From positions 186,001-250,000 of the forward strand of contig CAXTIU010000002.1 in the NCBI GenBank assembly GCA_964244495.1: a stretch of 64,000 nucleotides of DNA. Direction: 5' to 3'. This DNA is from RH-AL1 sp964244495 (GTDB taxonomy: Bacteria; Pseudomonadota; Alphaproteobacteria; Rhizobiales; Beijerinckiaceae). The translations under genes and the position numbers were made by a program. This document shows positions 25,023 to 34,058 of the stretch, one piece after another (positions within the stretch are counted from its first letter, which is position 1; each line of letters starts with the position of its first letter). The notes under the pieces are model-generated. The model was given only the letters and a program-made list of their open reading frames with translations. It was not told where the DNA came from and searched no databases.

Positions 25023-25505
25023 ATGGATGCTGTCTTGAAGGTGAACGGCCGCGAGCACCGCCTCGCGATCGACGTGCGCGCGACCGTGCTGGACGTGCTT
25101 CGCGAGCGGCTCGGCCTGACCGGGTCGAAGAAGGGCTGCGACCAGGGCCAATGCGGCGCCTGCACGGTGCTGCTGGACGGCCGGCGCGTGCTGGCGTGCT
25201 TCACGCTCGCGGTGGCCGCGCAGGGTCACGCGATCACCACCATCGAGGGACTGGCGGGCGAAGGGGACGCGCTGCACCCGATGCAGCAGGCCTTCCTCGA
25301 CCACGACGCCTACCAGTGCGGCTACTGCACGCCGGGCCAGATCATGTCCGCCGTCGCCTGCGTCGAGGAGGGCCACGCGGGAAGCGTTGACGAGATTCGC
25401 GAGTACATGAGCGGCAACCTGTGCCGTTGCGCCGCCTATCCGAAGATCGTCGCCGCCGTGGGAGCGGCGCGCGACGCCATGCGGCCCGTCCGGACGGCGG
25501 CCTGA
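25023..25505 (+). CDS. Aldehyde oxidoreductase [2Fe-2S] subunit (PaoA-like)
   Basis: This 160-residue protein is the iron-sulfur subunit of a xanthine-oxidase-family enzyme. Plant-type ferredoxin ligands are Cys39, Cys44, Cys47 and Cys59, and the second cluster uses Cys99, Cys102, Cys134 and Cys136 (QCGYCTPGQ and GNLCRCAAYP). E. coli PaoA has a Tat leader; this one starts directly at the ferredoxin fold, so the complex is probably cytoplasmic. The ATG at 25023 was chosen because upstream codons are not protein-like. It is the first gene of the three-subunit operon; the next gene begins 1 nt after its stop. Confidence 0.93.
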   Translation: MDAVLKVNGREHRLAIDVRATVLDVLRERLGLTGSKKGCDQGQCGACTVLLDGRRVLACFTLAVAAQGHAITTIEGLAGEGDALHPMQQAFLDHDAYQCGYCTPGQIMSAVACVEEGHAGSVDEIREYMSGNLCRCAAYPKIVAAVGAARDAMRPVRTAA

Positions 25506-25506
25506 C

Positions 25507-26523
25507 ATGCGGCCCTTCGCTTACGAACGCGCCGACGACGCTCCCGACGCGGTGCGCCTCGCCACCGTCCGCGCGCCGGATGGCGATCACGCGCCGGCGC
25601 AGTATCTCTCCGGCGGCACCGCCCTGCTCGACCTGATGAAGCTCGGCTCCTGGCACCCGCGGGCGCTGATCGACATCAACGGGCTGCGCCGCGACCACGC
25701 CGCGATCCGCGTCGACGCCGAAGGACTGCACCTCGGCGCGCTGGCGCGCATGAGCGAGGTCGCCGATCATCCCGTGGTGCTGCGCGCGGCGCCCGCGCTC
25801 GCCCAATCGCTGCAGCTCGCCGCCTCGCCGCAGCTGCGCAACATGGCGAGCATCGCCGGCACGGTGCTGCAAAGAACCCGCTGCAACTACTTCCGCGACC
25901 CGTCTTGGCCGCGGTGCAACAAGCGCGCGCCCGGCACCGGCTGCGGCGCGCTGGAGGGCAATAGCCGGCACCTCGCCGTGCTGGGCGTCAGCGAGCGCTG
26001 CATCGCGCATTATCCCGGGGACTTCGCCAACGCCCTGGTGGCGCTCGGCGCGGTGGCGCACCTGTCCGGTCCGGACGGGACGCGCGACCTCGCCGTGGAG
26101 GACCTCCATCGCTTGCCCGGCGACGCGCCGGACGTCGAGACTCAACTCCGGCCGGGCGAGCTCATCATCGGCTTCACCGTGCCGATCCAGCCGTGGTTCC
26201 GCCGCTCGCTCTACCTCAAGGTGCGCGACCGGCAATCCTACGCCTTCGCCCTGGCGTCGGCGGCGGTCGCCCTCGACCTCGACGGCGGCACCGTGCGCGA
26301 CGTACGGATCGCGCTGGGCGTCGCCGCCAAGCCCTGGCGCGCCCACGAGGCCGAGGTGGCGCTGCGCGGGCGAACCCTCGACGAAGTGACGGCGAAGGCG
26401 TCGGCGGAAGCGGCCTTCGCCGGCGCGGTGACGCGACCCGACAATGCCTACAAGGTCGAACTCGGCCAGCGCACAATGACGCGCGCCCTGTTCGCCGCGG
26501 CGGCGCTGGAGATACAGCCATGA
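25507..26523 (+). CDS. Aldehyde oxidoreductase FAD subunit (PaoB-like)
   Basis: The 338 residues match the FAD-binding subunit of the molybdo-flavoenzyme family. The flavin loop is SGGTALLDLMKLGSW and RNMASIAGTVLQ follows. A cysteine-containing insert (RTRCNYFRDPSWPRCNKRAPGTGCGA) is the extra [4Fe-4S] loop found in PaoB and 4-hydroxybenzoyl-CoA reductase subunits. The protein passes electrons from the iron-sulfur subunit and molybdenum site to its acceptor. The stop overlaps the next ATG (ATGA). Confidence 0.93.
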   Translation: MRPFAYERADDAPDAVRLATVRAPDGDHAPAQYLSGGTALLDLMKLGSWHPRALIDINGLRRDHAAIRVDAEGLHLGALARMSEVADHPVVLRAAPALAQSLQLAASPQLRNMASIAGTVLQRTRCNYFRDPSWPRCNKRAPGTGCGALEGNSRHLAVLGVSERCIAHYPGDFANALVALGAVAHLSGPDGTRDLAVEDLHRLPGDAPDVETQLRPGELIIGFTVPIQPWFRRSLYLKVRDRQSYAFALASAAVALDLDGGTVRDVRIALGVAAKPWRAHEAEVALRGRTLDEVTAKASAEAAFAGAVTRPDNAYKVELGQRTMTRALFAAAALEIQP

Positions 26524-28796
26524 CGCACGGCCTCACCGCTCCCGATCCTCACGACGGCATCGGCGCCGCCGTCCCGCGCATCGAGGGGCGCGCCAAGGTG
26601 ACGGGCCAAGCGCTCTACGCGGCCGACGAGCCGGTCGCCAACCCGGCCTACGCCTTCCTGGTGACGAGCACGATCAGCCGGGGCCGCATCGCCGGCTTCG
26701 ACTTGGGGCAAGCGCGCGCCGTCGAGGGCGTGCTCGACATCCTCACCCATGAGAACGTCGGTGGCGAGGCCGACCCGCCGCCCCCGCATGGCTCGGGCGG
26801 CGAAACGACCACGATGCAGGACGCCCGCGTCTGGCACGCCGGCCAGATCATCGGCGTGGTGGTGGCGGAAACCTACGAGGCGGCGCGCGAGGCCGCCCAC
26901 GCCATCACGGTGCGCTACGACGCGGAGGCACCGAGCGCGACCTTCGGCAGCCCCGGCGCGACGGAGGAGCGGCGACCGCCCGGCGAGCACAAGGACTTCG
27001 CGGTCGGTGACGCCGAAGCCGCCTTCGCGGCGGCGCCGGTTCGGGTCGACGCGCGCTACGGCACGCCGACGCAGCATCACAACGCGATCGAGCTGTTCTC
27101 CACCACCGCTGTCTGGCACGACGGCAGCCTCACGGTCTACGAGCCGAGCCAGTTCGTGCACGGGCTGCGCGGCGCGCTCGCCAAGCAGCTGCACCTCGAC
27201 ATCGCCCGCATCCGCGTGGTGTCGCGCCACGTCGGCGGGGCCTTCGGTGCCAAGGGTGTCCCTTCCGCGCGCAGCGCCTGGATCGCCGTCGCCGCCCGGC
27301 GGCTCGGCCGCGCGGTCAAGTTGGTCGCCACCCGCGACCAGGGCTACACGATCGCGACCTACCGGGCCGAGACCCGCCACCATGTGCAGCTCGGCGCCAG
27401 CCCTGACGGCAAGCTGACCGCTTTCCGCCACGAGGGATGGGAGGTCAGTTCGCGCCCCTCCACCTACACTGTCTCCGGGACGGAGACGACGGCGCGCATG
27501 TACGCGTGCCCCAACATCCTGACGCGCGTCAACGTGGTGCACGCCGACCGCAACACGCCGGGCTTCATGCGCGCGCCGCCGGACGTGCCCTACATGTTCG
27601 GGCTCGAGTCCGCGATGGACGAGCTCGCGGAGAAGCTCGGGATCGACCCTGTCGAGCTGCGCCGCGTCAACGACACGCAAGTCGATCCGGCGACCGGGCA
27701 GCGGTACTCCTCGCGCTCGCTGATGGCCTGCTTCGATCAGGCGGCGGCGCGCTTCGGATGGAACGCGCGCGACCCTCGACCCGGCTCGACGCGGGACGGC
27801 GAATGGCTGGTCGGCCTCGGCTGCGCCGCTTCCGCCTACCCCGCGAACATCGGCGCCGGTGCCGCCCGGGTGTCGCTCGGCGCCAGCGGCAAGGCGATGG
27901 TGCAGTGCGCCGCGCACGACATCGGCACCGGCACCCACACGATCATGGCCCAGGTCGTCGCCGACAGGCTCGGCATCCCGATCGACCAAGTGACGGTGCA
28001 GCTCGGCGACAGCGACCTGCCGCCGGGTGGGCTCGCCGCCGGCTCCTCGCACGCGTCCGGCGTGTGCCACGCCGTCGCCCGCGCCTGCGAAGAGATGCGC
28101 GCGCGCATCGGTTACGCCGCCGTGACCAGCAACGAGGGCGCGTTCGCCGGCCGCGACCTCGACAGCCTGACGTTGCGCGACGGCGCGCTGCGCGGCGCCG
28201 ACGGGGTCAGCGAACCATTGGCGGAGGCGGTGCGCCGGGTCAGCGGCGGCGTCATCGAGGTTTACGCCGAGAACACGCCGAAAGGCCTGCCGGCGGAGGC
28301 GGTGTCCAAGCTCTACCAAGGCCAGATGGTGATGTCGCGCGGATTGCAGCGCGAGGATTTCACCACCTACGCCTTCGGCGCGCAGTTCGTCGAGGTCCGG
28401 GTGCACAGCGCGACGCGCGAGGTGCGCGTACGCCGCGCGGTCGGTGCCTTCTCGGCCGGTCGCATCATCAACCCGCGCATGGCGCACGGCCAGTTCATGG
28501 GCGGCATGATCTGGGGCATCAGCTCGGCCCTGCACGAGGCCACCGAGATCGACCCCAAGCTCGCGCGCTACACCAACGACAACATCGCGGAGTACCTGAT
28601 CCCGGTCTGCGCCGACGTCGGAGACATCGACGTCATCGTCGTTCCCGAGACGGACGACGAGGTGAACCCGCTCGGCATGAAGGGCATCGGCGAACTCGGC
28701 GTCGTCGGCATGAACGCGGCCATCGCCAACGCCGTGTACCATGCGACCGGCCGACGGATTCGCGAGCTGCCGATCCGGATCGAGAAGCTGCTGTGA
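26520..28796 (+). CDS. Aldehyde oxidoreductase molybdopterin subunit (PaoC-like)
   Basis: The protein has 758 residues, similar to PaoC (732). It contains the family's N-terminal KVTGQALYAADEP, the cofactor loop GGAFGAKG, AHDIGTGTHTIMAQVVAD and a C-terminal GMKGIGELG whose glutamate is the catalytic base. The complex oxidises aldehydes to acids with molybdenum cytosine-dinucleotide. The PaoD/XdhC-type maturation chaperone that usually follows is absent here. A convergent NAD-dependent aldehyde dehydrogenase lies across a strong terminator, suggesting both handle aldehydes. Confidence 0.93.
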   Translation: MTHGLTAPDPHDGIGAAVPRIEGRAKVTGQALYAADEPVANPAYAFLVTSTISRGRIAGFDLGQARAVEGVLDILTHENVGGEADPPPPHGSGGETTTMQDARVWHAGQIIGVVVAETYEAAREAAHAITVRYDAEAPSATFGSPGATEERRPPGEHKDFAVGDAEAAFAAAPVRVDARYGTPTQHHNAIELFSTTAVWHDGSLTVYEPSQFVHGLRGALAKQLHLDIARIRVVSRHVGGAFGAKGVPSARSAWIAVAARRLGRAVKLVATRDQGYTIATYRAETRHHVQLGASPDGKLTAFRHEGWEVSSRPSTYTVSGTETTARMYACPNILTRVNVVHADRNTPGFMRAPPDVPYMFGLESAMDELAEKLGIDPVELRRVNDTQVDPATGQRYSSRSLMACFDQAAARFGWNARDPRPGSTRDGEWLVGLGCAASAYPANIGAGAARVSLGASGKAMVQCAAHDIGTGTHTIMAQVVADRLGIPIDQVTVQLGDSDLPPGGLAAGSSHASGVCHAVARACEEMRARIGYAAVTSNEGAFAGRDLDSLTLRDGALRGADGVSEPLAEAVRRVSGGVIEVYAENTPKGLPAEAVSKLYQGQMVMSRGLQREDFTTYAFGAQFVEVRVHSATREVRVRRAVGAFSAGRIINPRMAHGQFMGGMIWGISSALHEATEIDPKLARYTNDNIAEYLIPVCADVGDIDVIVVPETDDEVNPLGMKGIGELGVVGMNAAIANAVYHATGRRIRELPIRIEKLL

Positions 28797-28800
28797 GGCG

Positions 28801-28829
28801 ACGGCCGGCGGCGCGACACCGCCGGCCGT
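28801..28829. terminator. Strong bidirectional terminator
   Basis: An 11-bp perfect stem (acggccggcgg / ccgccggccgt) with a 7-nt loop lies 4 nt after the molybdopterin-subunit stop and 19 nt before the end of the convergent aldehyde dehydrogenase gene. It would terminate both transcripts. Confidence 0.7.
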
Positions 28830-28847
28830 TGCGGGATCGAGGATCCT

Positions 28848-30368
28848 TCACCCGATGTGGGTCGTGATGGCCTTCTGTTCGAGGTAGTTCGCCAGCACGG
28901 CCTGCCCCATCTCGCGCCCCCAGCCGGACTGCTTGTAGCCGCCGAACGGCAGGGCCGCGTCGAAGACGTGGTAGCAGTTGATCCACACCGTGCCGGCCCT
29001 GAGGCGGTTGGCGATGCGCTGGCACTCGGCGCCGTTGCCGCCCCACACGCCCGCCGCCAGGCCGTAGATCGTGTTGTTGGCCTCGGCGATGAGCGCGTCG
29101 TCGGCCTCGTCGAAGGGCGTGGCGACGAGCACCGGTCCGAAGATCTCCTCGCGCACGACCTTCATGTCCGGCTTGGTGTCGACGAGGATCGTCGGCGGCA
29201 CGAAGTAGCCGTCGCCACCGAGCCCGTGACCGCCCAGCAGCGCCCGCGCGCCTTCCCGCTCGCCCGCCTCCAGGAAGCCGGTCACGCGCTCGTACTGCAC
29301 CCGCGACACGAGCGGGCCCATGTCGACGTTCTCGTCGAGCCCGTGCCCGATCCTGATCTTCCTAGCCTCGTTGGCGATGCCTTCCACGACCTCGTCGAAG
29401 ATCGAGCGGTGGACGAAGAGCCGCGAGCCGGCGTTGCAGCACTGGCCGTGGTTGAAGAAGATGGCCGCCGTGGCGCCGACCACCGTCGAGGACAGGTCGG
29501 CGTCCTTCAGCACGATGTTCGGCGACTTGCCGCCGAGTTCGAGCGATACCTTCTTGAGGTCGCGCGACGCCGCCTGGACGATGAGCCGGCCCACGTCCGT
29601 CGAGCCGGTGAAGGCGACCTTGTCGACGCCGGGGTGCCCGGCGAGAGCGGCGCCGGCCGTTTCGCCGAAGCCCGGCACGATGTTGACCACGCCGGCGGGA
29701 ACGCCGGCCTCCAGCATCAGCTCGCCCAAGCGCAACGCCGACAGCGGCGTCTCCTCGGCGACCTTCAGCACGACGGTGCAGCCGGTGGTCAGCGCCGGCG
29801 CGAGCTTCCAGGCGGCCATCAGGAGCGGGAAGTTCCACGGGATGATCTGGCCCACCACGCCGATCGGCTCGGGCCGCGTCGTCGAAACGTACCGGCCCGG
29901 CGCGGCCAGCGCCGAGATCGGGATGTACTTGCCTTCCAGCTTGGTGGCCCAGCCGGACATGTAGTGGAACATGTCGGCGGCGAGCGTGACGTCGGCCGCC
30001 TTCGCCACCAGCTTGGGCTTGCCGTTGTCGAGCGACTCGATGGCGGCGAGTTCGTCGGCGTGTTCGAGGATGAGGTCGCCGATCCTGTGGATGATCCGGC
30101 CCCGCATGGACGGCGTCATGGCGGCCCACGGCCCGCTCTCGAACGCGCGCCGCGCGGCGGCGACGGCCAGGTCGATGTCGGCCTTGTCGCCTTCCGCGAC
30201 GTGGGCGATCACCGTGCCGGTCGCGGGATCGTCGACGGCGAAGGTGTTGCCGGACTGCGCCGGGACCCACTTGCCGTCGATCAGCAGGTTGCGGGGTTTG
30301 GACAGCCAGTCCTGGATGGCGGATGGTATGGCCGGCCGGGCGAACTGCGGCTTGGCTTGGACGTTCAT
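28848..30368 (-). CDS. NAD(P)-dependent aldehyde dehydrogenase
   Basis: The 506-residue protein is a classic aldehyde dehydrogenase superfamily enzyme. IIPWNFPLLMAAWKLAPAL and FTGSTDVGRLI bind the cofactor, the catalytic glutamate is in SLELGGKSPN and the catalytic cysteine is in HGQCCNAGSRLF. The C-terminal LPFGGYKQSGWGREMG is typical of the betaine/phenylacetaldehyde dehydrogenase branch. It is the last gene of a same-strand group (SAF oxidoreductase, cupin, aldehyde dehydrogenase), 112 nt after the cupin gene. It may work in parallel with the convergent molybdo-enzyme. Confidence 0.93.
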   Translation of the reverse strand: MNVQAKPQFARPAIPSAIQDWLSKPRNLLIDGKWVPAQSGNTFAVDDPATGTVIAHVAEGDKADIDLAVAAARRAFESGPWAAMTPSMRGRIIHRIGDLILEHADELAAIESLDNGKPKLVAKAADVTLAADMFHYMSGWATKLEGKYIPISALAAPGRYVSTTRPEPIGVVGQIIPWNFPLLMAAWKLAPALTTGCTVVLKVAEETPLSALRLGELMLEAGVPAGVVNIVPGFGETAGAALAGHPGVDKVAFTGSTDVGRLIVQAASRDLKKVSLELGGKSPNIVLKDADLSSTVVGATAAIFFNHGQCCNAGSRLFVHRSIFDEVVEGIANEARKIRIGHGLDENVDMGPLVSRVQYERVTGFLEAGEREGARALLGGHGLGGDGYFVPPTILVDTKPDMKVVREEIFGPVLVATPFDEADDALIAEANNTIYGLAAGVWGGNGAECQRIANRLRAGTVWINCYHVFDAALPFGGYKQSGWGREMGQAVLANYLEQKAITTHIG

Positions 30369-30480
30369 GGTCGTTCCTCCACGGTTTCGCGGCAGAATAC
30401 GCCGCCCGACGCGTTCACCGCCATATGCCGGCGCGTGCGACGAAAGTGGGGGCTTCCCGGCGGCGCGGCCGCGCGCGGGC

Positions 30481-31083
30481 TCAACCCATCGCGAGGTCGC
30501 GTCGCACCGCCCTGTCCCACACGAACGAGGCCTGATCGACGACCTGCCGCGCCGTGAGCTTGGGGAACCTGATCGCGTCGAGATCGCGCGTGTAAGGCTC
30601 GTACTCGGCGGCGCTCGCGATGGGCGTGGCGCGATCGGTCGGGAAGAACCCGGTCCGCCGCGAATATTCGTAGATCATGAGGAAGCGTCCGTCGGACGTG
30701 CCGCCGTCCGGCAGGCGCACGCCGGGCGGACACGCCGTCCACGTGTGCGGCACGCCCGGCGCGATATCGACCAGGGTGCCGGGGGCGACGAGGAAAACCT
30801 CGCCGTTCAGCTCCGTGAGGGCGACGCCGTTCAGCACGAGGATGCGCTCCGCCAGGAGGGTCCGCTCGGCCGCGTCCGTTCCATCGTCGATGTGGACGTG
30901 CCTGGGCAGGCGGAGCTGATCGGTGAACGGGATGAAGCCGAACTGTCCGCGGAAGGACGCGTCCCCGCCGGCGTGGAGCTCGTGCATGACGAGGGGGATG
31001 TCAGGGAAGGGCTCCTTGATGTTGGCCCCCGTCCCGTGCGTGACACGACACGTGTTCGGCAGCAGAATTCCGGCACTCGACAC
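30481..31083 (-). CDS. Cupin-domain protein
   Basis: This 200-residue soluble protein has a double-stranded beta-helix (cupin) core. RHVHIDD would supply metal ligands in motif 1, and GVPHTWTACPPG the second-motif histidine. The GTG at 31083 was chosen because AGGAG lies 8 nt upstream and the cupin fold begins soon after; the longer open frame is arginine-rich and non-protein-like. It is 145 nt downstream of the SAF-domain oxidoreductase and probably co-transcribed with it. Function could be a metal-dependent isomerase or dioxygenase in the same pathway. Confidence 0.75.
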   Translation of the reverse strand: MSSAGILLPNTCRVTHGTGANIKEPFPDIPLVMHELHAGGDASFRGQFGFIPFTDQLRLPRHVHIDDGTDAAERTLLAERILVLNGVALTELNGEVFLVAPGTLVDIAPGVPHTWTACPPGVRLPDGGTSDGRFLMIYEYSRRTGFFPTDRATPIASAAEYEPYTRDLDAIRFPKLTARQVVDQASFVWDRAVRRDLAMG

Positions 31084-31228
31084 GGCACAGTCTCCTTGAT
31101 GCAAGGACCAGATCGCGCGTTCGTCGCGCGCGCTTGCGGGTCGAGGCCTGCCGGAGCGGTCGGGCCTCGTCGACGCGGACGGCTCCGCGGCGCTCGACGC
31201 CGCCCACTCGGGGCCGCGACCGGTTCGC

Positions 31229-32602
31229 TCAGGACGCGAGCCTTCGCGCATCCCCCAGGCCCATCTCCCGGCGGAAGAAGGCCTCCATCTCGTGCCGCAG
31301 GCGCACGGCCTGATGGTTCGCGTCGAAGGCGACATCCTGCCAGCGGACCGGTTGTCCGGCCTTCACCGCGCGGTTCAGCGTCATGTCGTGCGCGAGGCCG
31401 ATCGGCAGCCCGCCGGCGCTCAGCGAGGCCCGTGCCGGCATCACCTTGCCGTAGACGGTGAAGCCGCCTTCGCCGTCCAACGATTCGCCGGGCTCGAGGT
31501 CGCGCTTGGCGGTCGCCACCACGTCGCCGCTGAAGCCGCGCGTGCAGCCGGTCGCCTCGCGGCGCAGGGCGGCGCTGGCGACGGAGATCCCCAGCTCAAG
31601 GCCGATCAGGTGGTAAGGCTTGTACATCGCGGCATACCTGCCGCTCGCGTCGGTCTTCAGCCCATATTGCTGGAAACAGTCCATGACGTAGCGGCTCGGC
31701 GCCTCGAACACGGCGTAGACGCCCCAGCGCAGGTCGCGGAACACCGGGCGGCCGTCGCGCTCGATCGAGGAAACCACCTCGACCGTGCCCTTGCGCTCCA
31801 GCAGACCGCCGTCGGCGCGCGGCTTCAGCACCTGCGGGAGATCGTCCACGCCGCACGGCGGGAAAAGGAGACCGTCGGAGGGCGGCACAAGGCCGGTCGC
31901 GTTGGCGACCGCCGCCATTTCGAGGGCCGACTTCGTGCCGTCGAGGAAGGAGTTGAACATCTGCGGGTTGAAGTCACCGCCGGCGACCTGCTCGTCGCTG
32001 AAGCCGTAGTGCCCCCACACGGTGTCGGGCGTCGACTGATGGTAGGTCGGCAGGTACTTCGTGCCCTTGCCGGCGCAGACCACTTCCAAACCGGCGGTTC
32101 GCGCCCAATCGACCATCTCCGCGATTAGGGCGGGTTGGTCGCCGTAGGCGAAGGAGTAGACGATGCCGGCCTCGGCCGCCTTGCGGGCGAGCAGCGGCCC
32201 GGCCAGCGCGTCCGCCTCGACGTTGACCATGATGATGTGCTTGCCGTGCTCGCAGCACAGCAAGGTGTGACGGATCCCGGCGGCCGGGCTGCCGGTCGCG
32301 TCCACGATCACGTCGAGGTCGAACGCGATCAGCGCGGCGGCATCGTCCAGGATGCAGGTTCCGCCGGAGCGGATCGCGTCGTCCAGCGAGCGACAGGCGG
32401 TGCGCTCGGGCGCCCAGCCCACCCGCAACGTCGCTTGGCGGGCGCTGGACACGTTCAGGTCGGCGATGCCGACGATGTGCAGGCCCGGCGTGCGGACGCC
32501 CTGCGAGAGGAACATGGAGCCGAACTTGCCCGCGCCGATCAGGCCGACGCGGACGGACCGTCCTTCTTCGGCGCGAGCCTCCAACATGGTCGACAGATTC
32601 AT
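31229..32602 (-). CDS. NAD(P)-dependent oxidoreductase with C-terminal SAF domain
   Basis: The protein has 457 residues. The N-terminal Rossmann domain reads RVGLIGAGKFGSMFLSQ and the middle resembles homoserine dehydrogenase-like catalytic domains (GKHIIMVNVEADAL, then CAGKGTKYLPTYHQSTPDTVW). The C-terminal 100 residues, with ESLDGEGGFTVYGKVMPARAS, look like a SAF domain. Proteins of this architecture occur in carbohydrate-acid and terpenoid-acid catabolic clusters, but I cannot assign a substrate. It is divergent from a LysR regulator across 145 nt and heads the cupin/aldehyde dehydrogenase group. Confidence 0.85.
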   Translation of the reverse strand: MNLSTMLEARAEEGRSVRVGLIGAGKFGSMFLSQGVRTPGLHIVGIADLNVSSARQATLRVGWAPERTACRSLDDAIRSGGTCILDDAAALIAFDLDVIVDATGSPAAGIRHTLLCCEHGKHIIMVNVEADALAGPLLARKAAEAGIVYSFAYGDQPALIAEMVDWARTAGLEVVCAGKGTKYLPTYHQSTPDTVWGHYGFSDEQVAGGDFNPQMFNSFLDGTKSALEMAAVANATGLVPPSDGLLFPPCGVDDLPQVLKPRADGGLLERKGTVEVVSSIERDGRPVFRDLRWGVYAVFEAPSRYVMDCFQQYGLKTDASGRYAAMYKPYHLIGLELGISVASAALRREATGCTRGFSGDVVATAKRDLEPGESLDGEGGFTVYGKVMPARASLSAGGLPIGLAHDMTLNRAVKAGQPVRWQDVAFDANHQAVRLRHEMEAFFRREMGLGDARRLAS

Positions 32603-32747
32603 CGCGTCCCCTCCTTCTTCGGCCCTCGGGGTGGATCGGCAACGGGCGACCGCGCCTCAAGTCCTCCCCTTTTGCTTGCGAAGGTCGCGCGCGGGTGTTG
32701 AGGCGGCAAGAGGCAAGTTCGCTGAGGCCCCGTGCAGGATTTCCCAT

Positions 32748-33695
32748 ATGGCCCCGGAGTTCGACTGGAACGACCTGCGCGCCTTCCTCGCCGTCGTCCG
32801 CGACGGTCGGCTGACGGCGGCGGCGCGTCGCCTGCGGATCGACCATTCGACGCTGAGCCGTCGCATCTCCGGGCTCGAGGCGGCGCTGCGAACCCGCCTC
32901 TTCGAACGCCACGCTTCCGGCTACGTGCCGACGGCGGCCGGCGAGCGCTTGATGGCGGAAGCCGAGGCGATCGAGAGCCGTGCCCTCCACATCCGTTCGC
33001 GCATCGCGGAAGCCGCGCAGGACATGGCGGGCTCGGTCCGGATCGGCTCGCCGGAAGGGTTCGGCACCTATTTCCTGTCGCGCGAGATCGGGTCGCTGAC
33101 CGCGCGCCACCCGACGCTCGACATCGAGCTCGTCGCCAACCCGCGCTCGGTCAGCCTGTCCAAACGCGAGGCCGATCTCGTCATCACCGGCGCCCAACCC
33201 GCCGAAGGTCGGCTGCATGCCCGCAAGCTGACCGACTACGAGCTCGGGCTCTACGCCTCGCCCGGCTACCTGGAGCGCGTCGGGCCGATCGCGACGATCG
33301 GGGACGCCGCTGCCTGCGCGTTCATCGGCTACATCGACGATTACCGACCGACGCCCGATCACGACTATCTCCGGTGCCTCGCGGACGCCATCGTCCCGAG
33401 GCTCAAGACATCCGACGTGATCTCGCAGCACGCCATGACGGTCGCCGGGGCCGGGCTCGCCGTTCTCCCCTGCTTCATCGCCTCGGGGGACGCCGACGGG
33501 TCGGCGGGTCGGGCCGGCCTCGTCCGCCTGTTGCCGGACTTTCGGCTCACGCGGTCCTACTGGCTCGTCATGAACTCCGACATGCGCGACATCGGCCGGG
33601 TCCGCGCCACGGCGACGTACGTAGCGGAGGCGGCGCGATCCGCGCGGACACGCTTCCTGCCGAGCCTCGCGCCGGAACGCTCCGTTGACGCTTGA
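32748..33695 (+). CDS. LysR-family transcriptional regulator
   Basis: The 315-residue protein has the N-terminal LysR helix-turn-helix (FLAVVRDGRLTAAARRLRIDHSTLSRRISGLE) and the two-lobed effector domain starting near SVRIGSPEGFG. It lacks obvious truncation. LysR regulators commonly activate a divergent gene with an intermediate of its pathway as coinducer. The divergent SAF oxidoreductase, cupin and aldehyde dehydrogenase group is the natural target. The ATG at 32748 begins 6 residues before the HTH region, as usual for the family. Confidence 0.93.
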   Translation: MAPEFDWNDLRAFLAVVRDGRLTAAARRLRIDHSTLSRRISGLEAALRTRLFERHASGYVPTAAGERLMAEAEAIESRALHIRSRIAEAAQDMAGSVRIGSPEGFGTYFLSREIGSLTARHPTLDIELVANPRSVSLSKREADLVITGAQPAEGRLHARKLTDYELGLYASPGYLERVGPIATIGDAAACAFIGYIDDYRPTPDHDYLRCLADAIVPRLKTSDVISQHAMTVAGAGLAVLPCFIASGDADGSAGRAGLVRLLPDFRLTRSYWLVMNSDMRDIGRVRATATYVAEAARSARTRFLPSLAPERSVDA

Positions 33696-34058
33696 TGGAA
33701 GCGACGCTCGGGCTGGCGACAGGATCGGACCGCATCGCGGACGCGGCGCAGTGTGATCGGCGCGTGGCTGCCCCCGATCGAGGCTTGTCGCCTCATCGGC
33801 GCGGCCGTAAGGTACCCTTACCTCATTCGACCGGAGTTGGTCGCGGTGGCCCCGAAGTCCTGACGCATGACGCAGCTGACGCGAGAATGTGTGTGCCGTG
33901 TTGAATTCTCAAGAGCGTGCCGCTGCGGCGGCCAGGCCACGCGGCCCAAGGCCTCGGACCGATCCACGCGCGTCGCACCCCGACACGCCGATGCGACGGG
34001 ATGGGGCCGTGCTGCCGGCCCGCGTCGCGATGTCCTGCGGCGCGGAGCCGTTCCGGCG
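33696..34058. other. 363-nt convergent intergenic region with a short palindrome
   Basis: Between LysR (plus) and a hydroxyacid dehydrogenase (minus). It contains the perfect inverted repeat gtaagg-tac-ccttac (33807-33821) in a locally AT-richer stretch of about 100 nt. Small overlapping ORFs here are arginine/proline-rich and not convincing as genes. No RNA gene or T-rich terminator was recognised. Confidence 0.45.

Noticed and set aside
26448..28742. Antisense open frame of 764 codons opposite the molybdopterin subunit
   Set aside because: Composition dominated by Arg, Asp, His and Val as expected for antisense of GC-rich codons; no domain recognisable.
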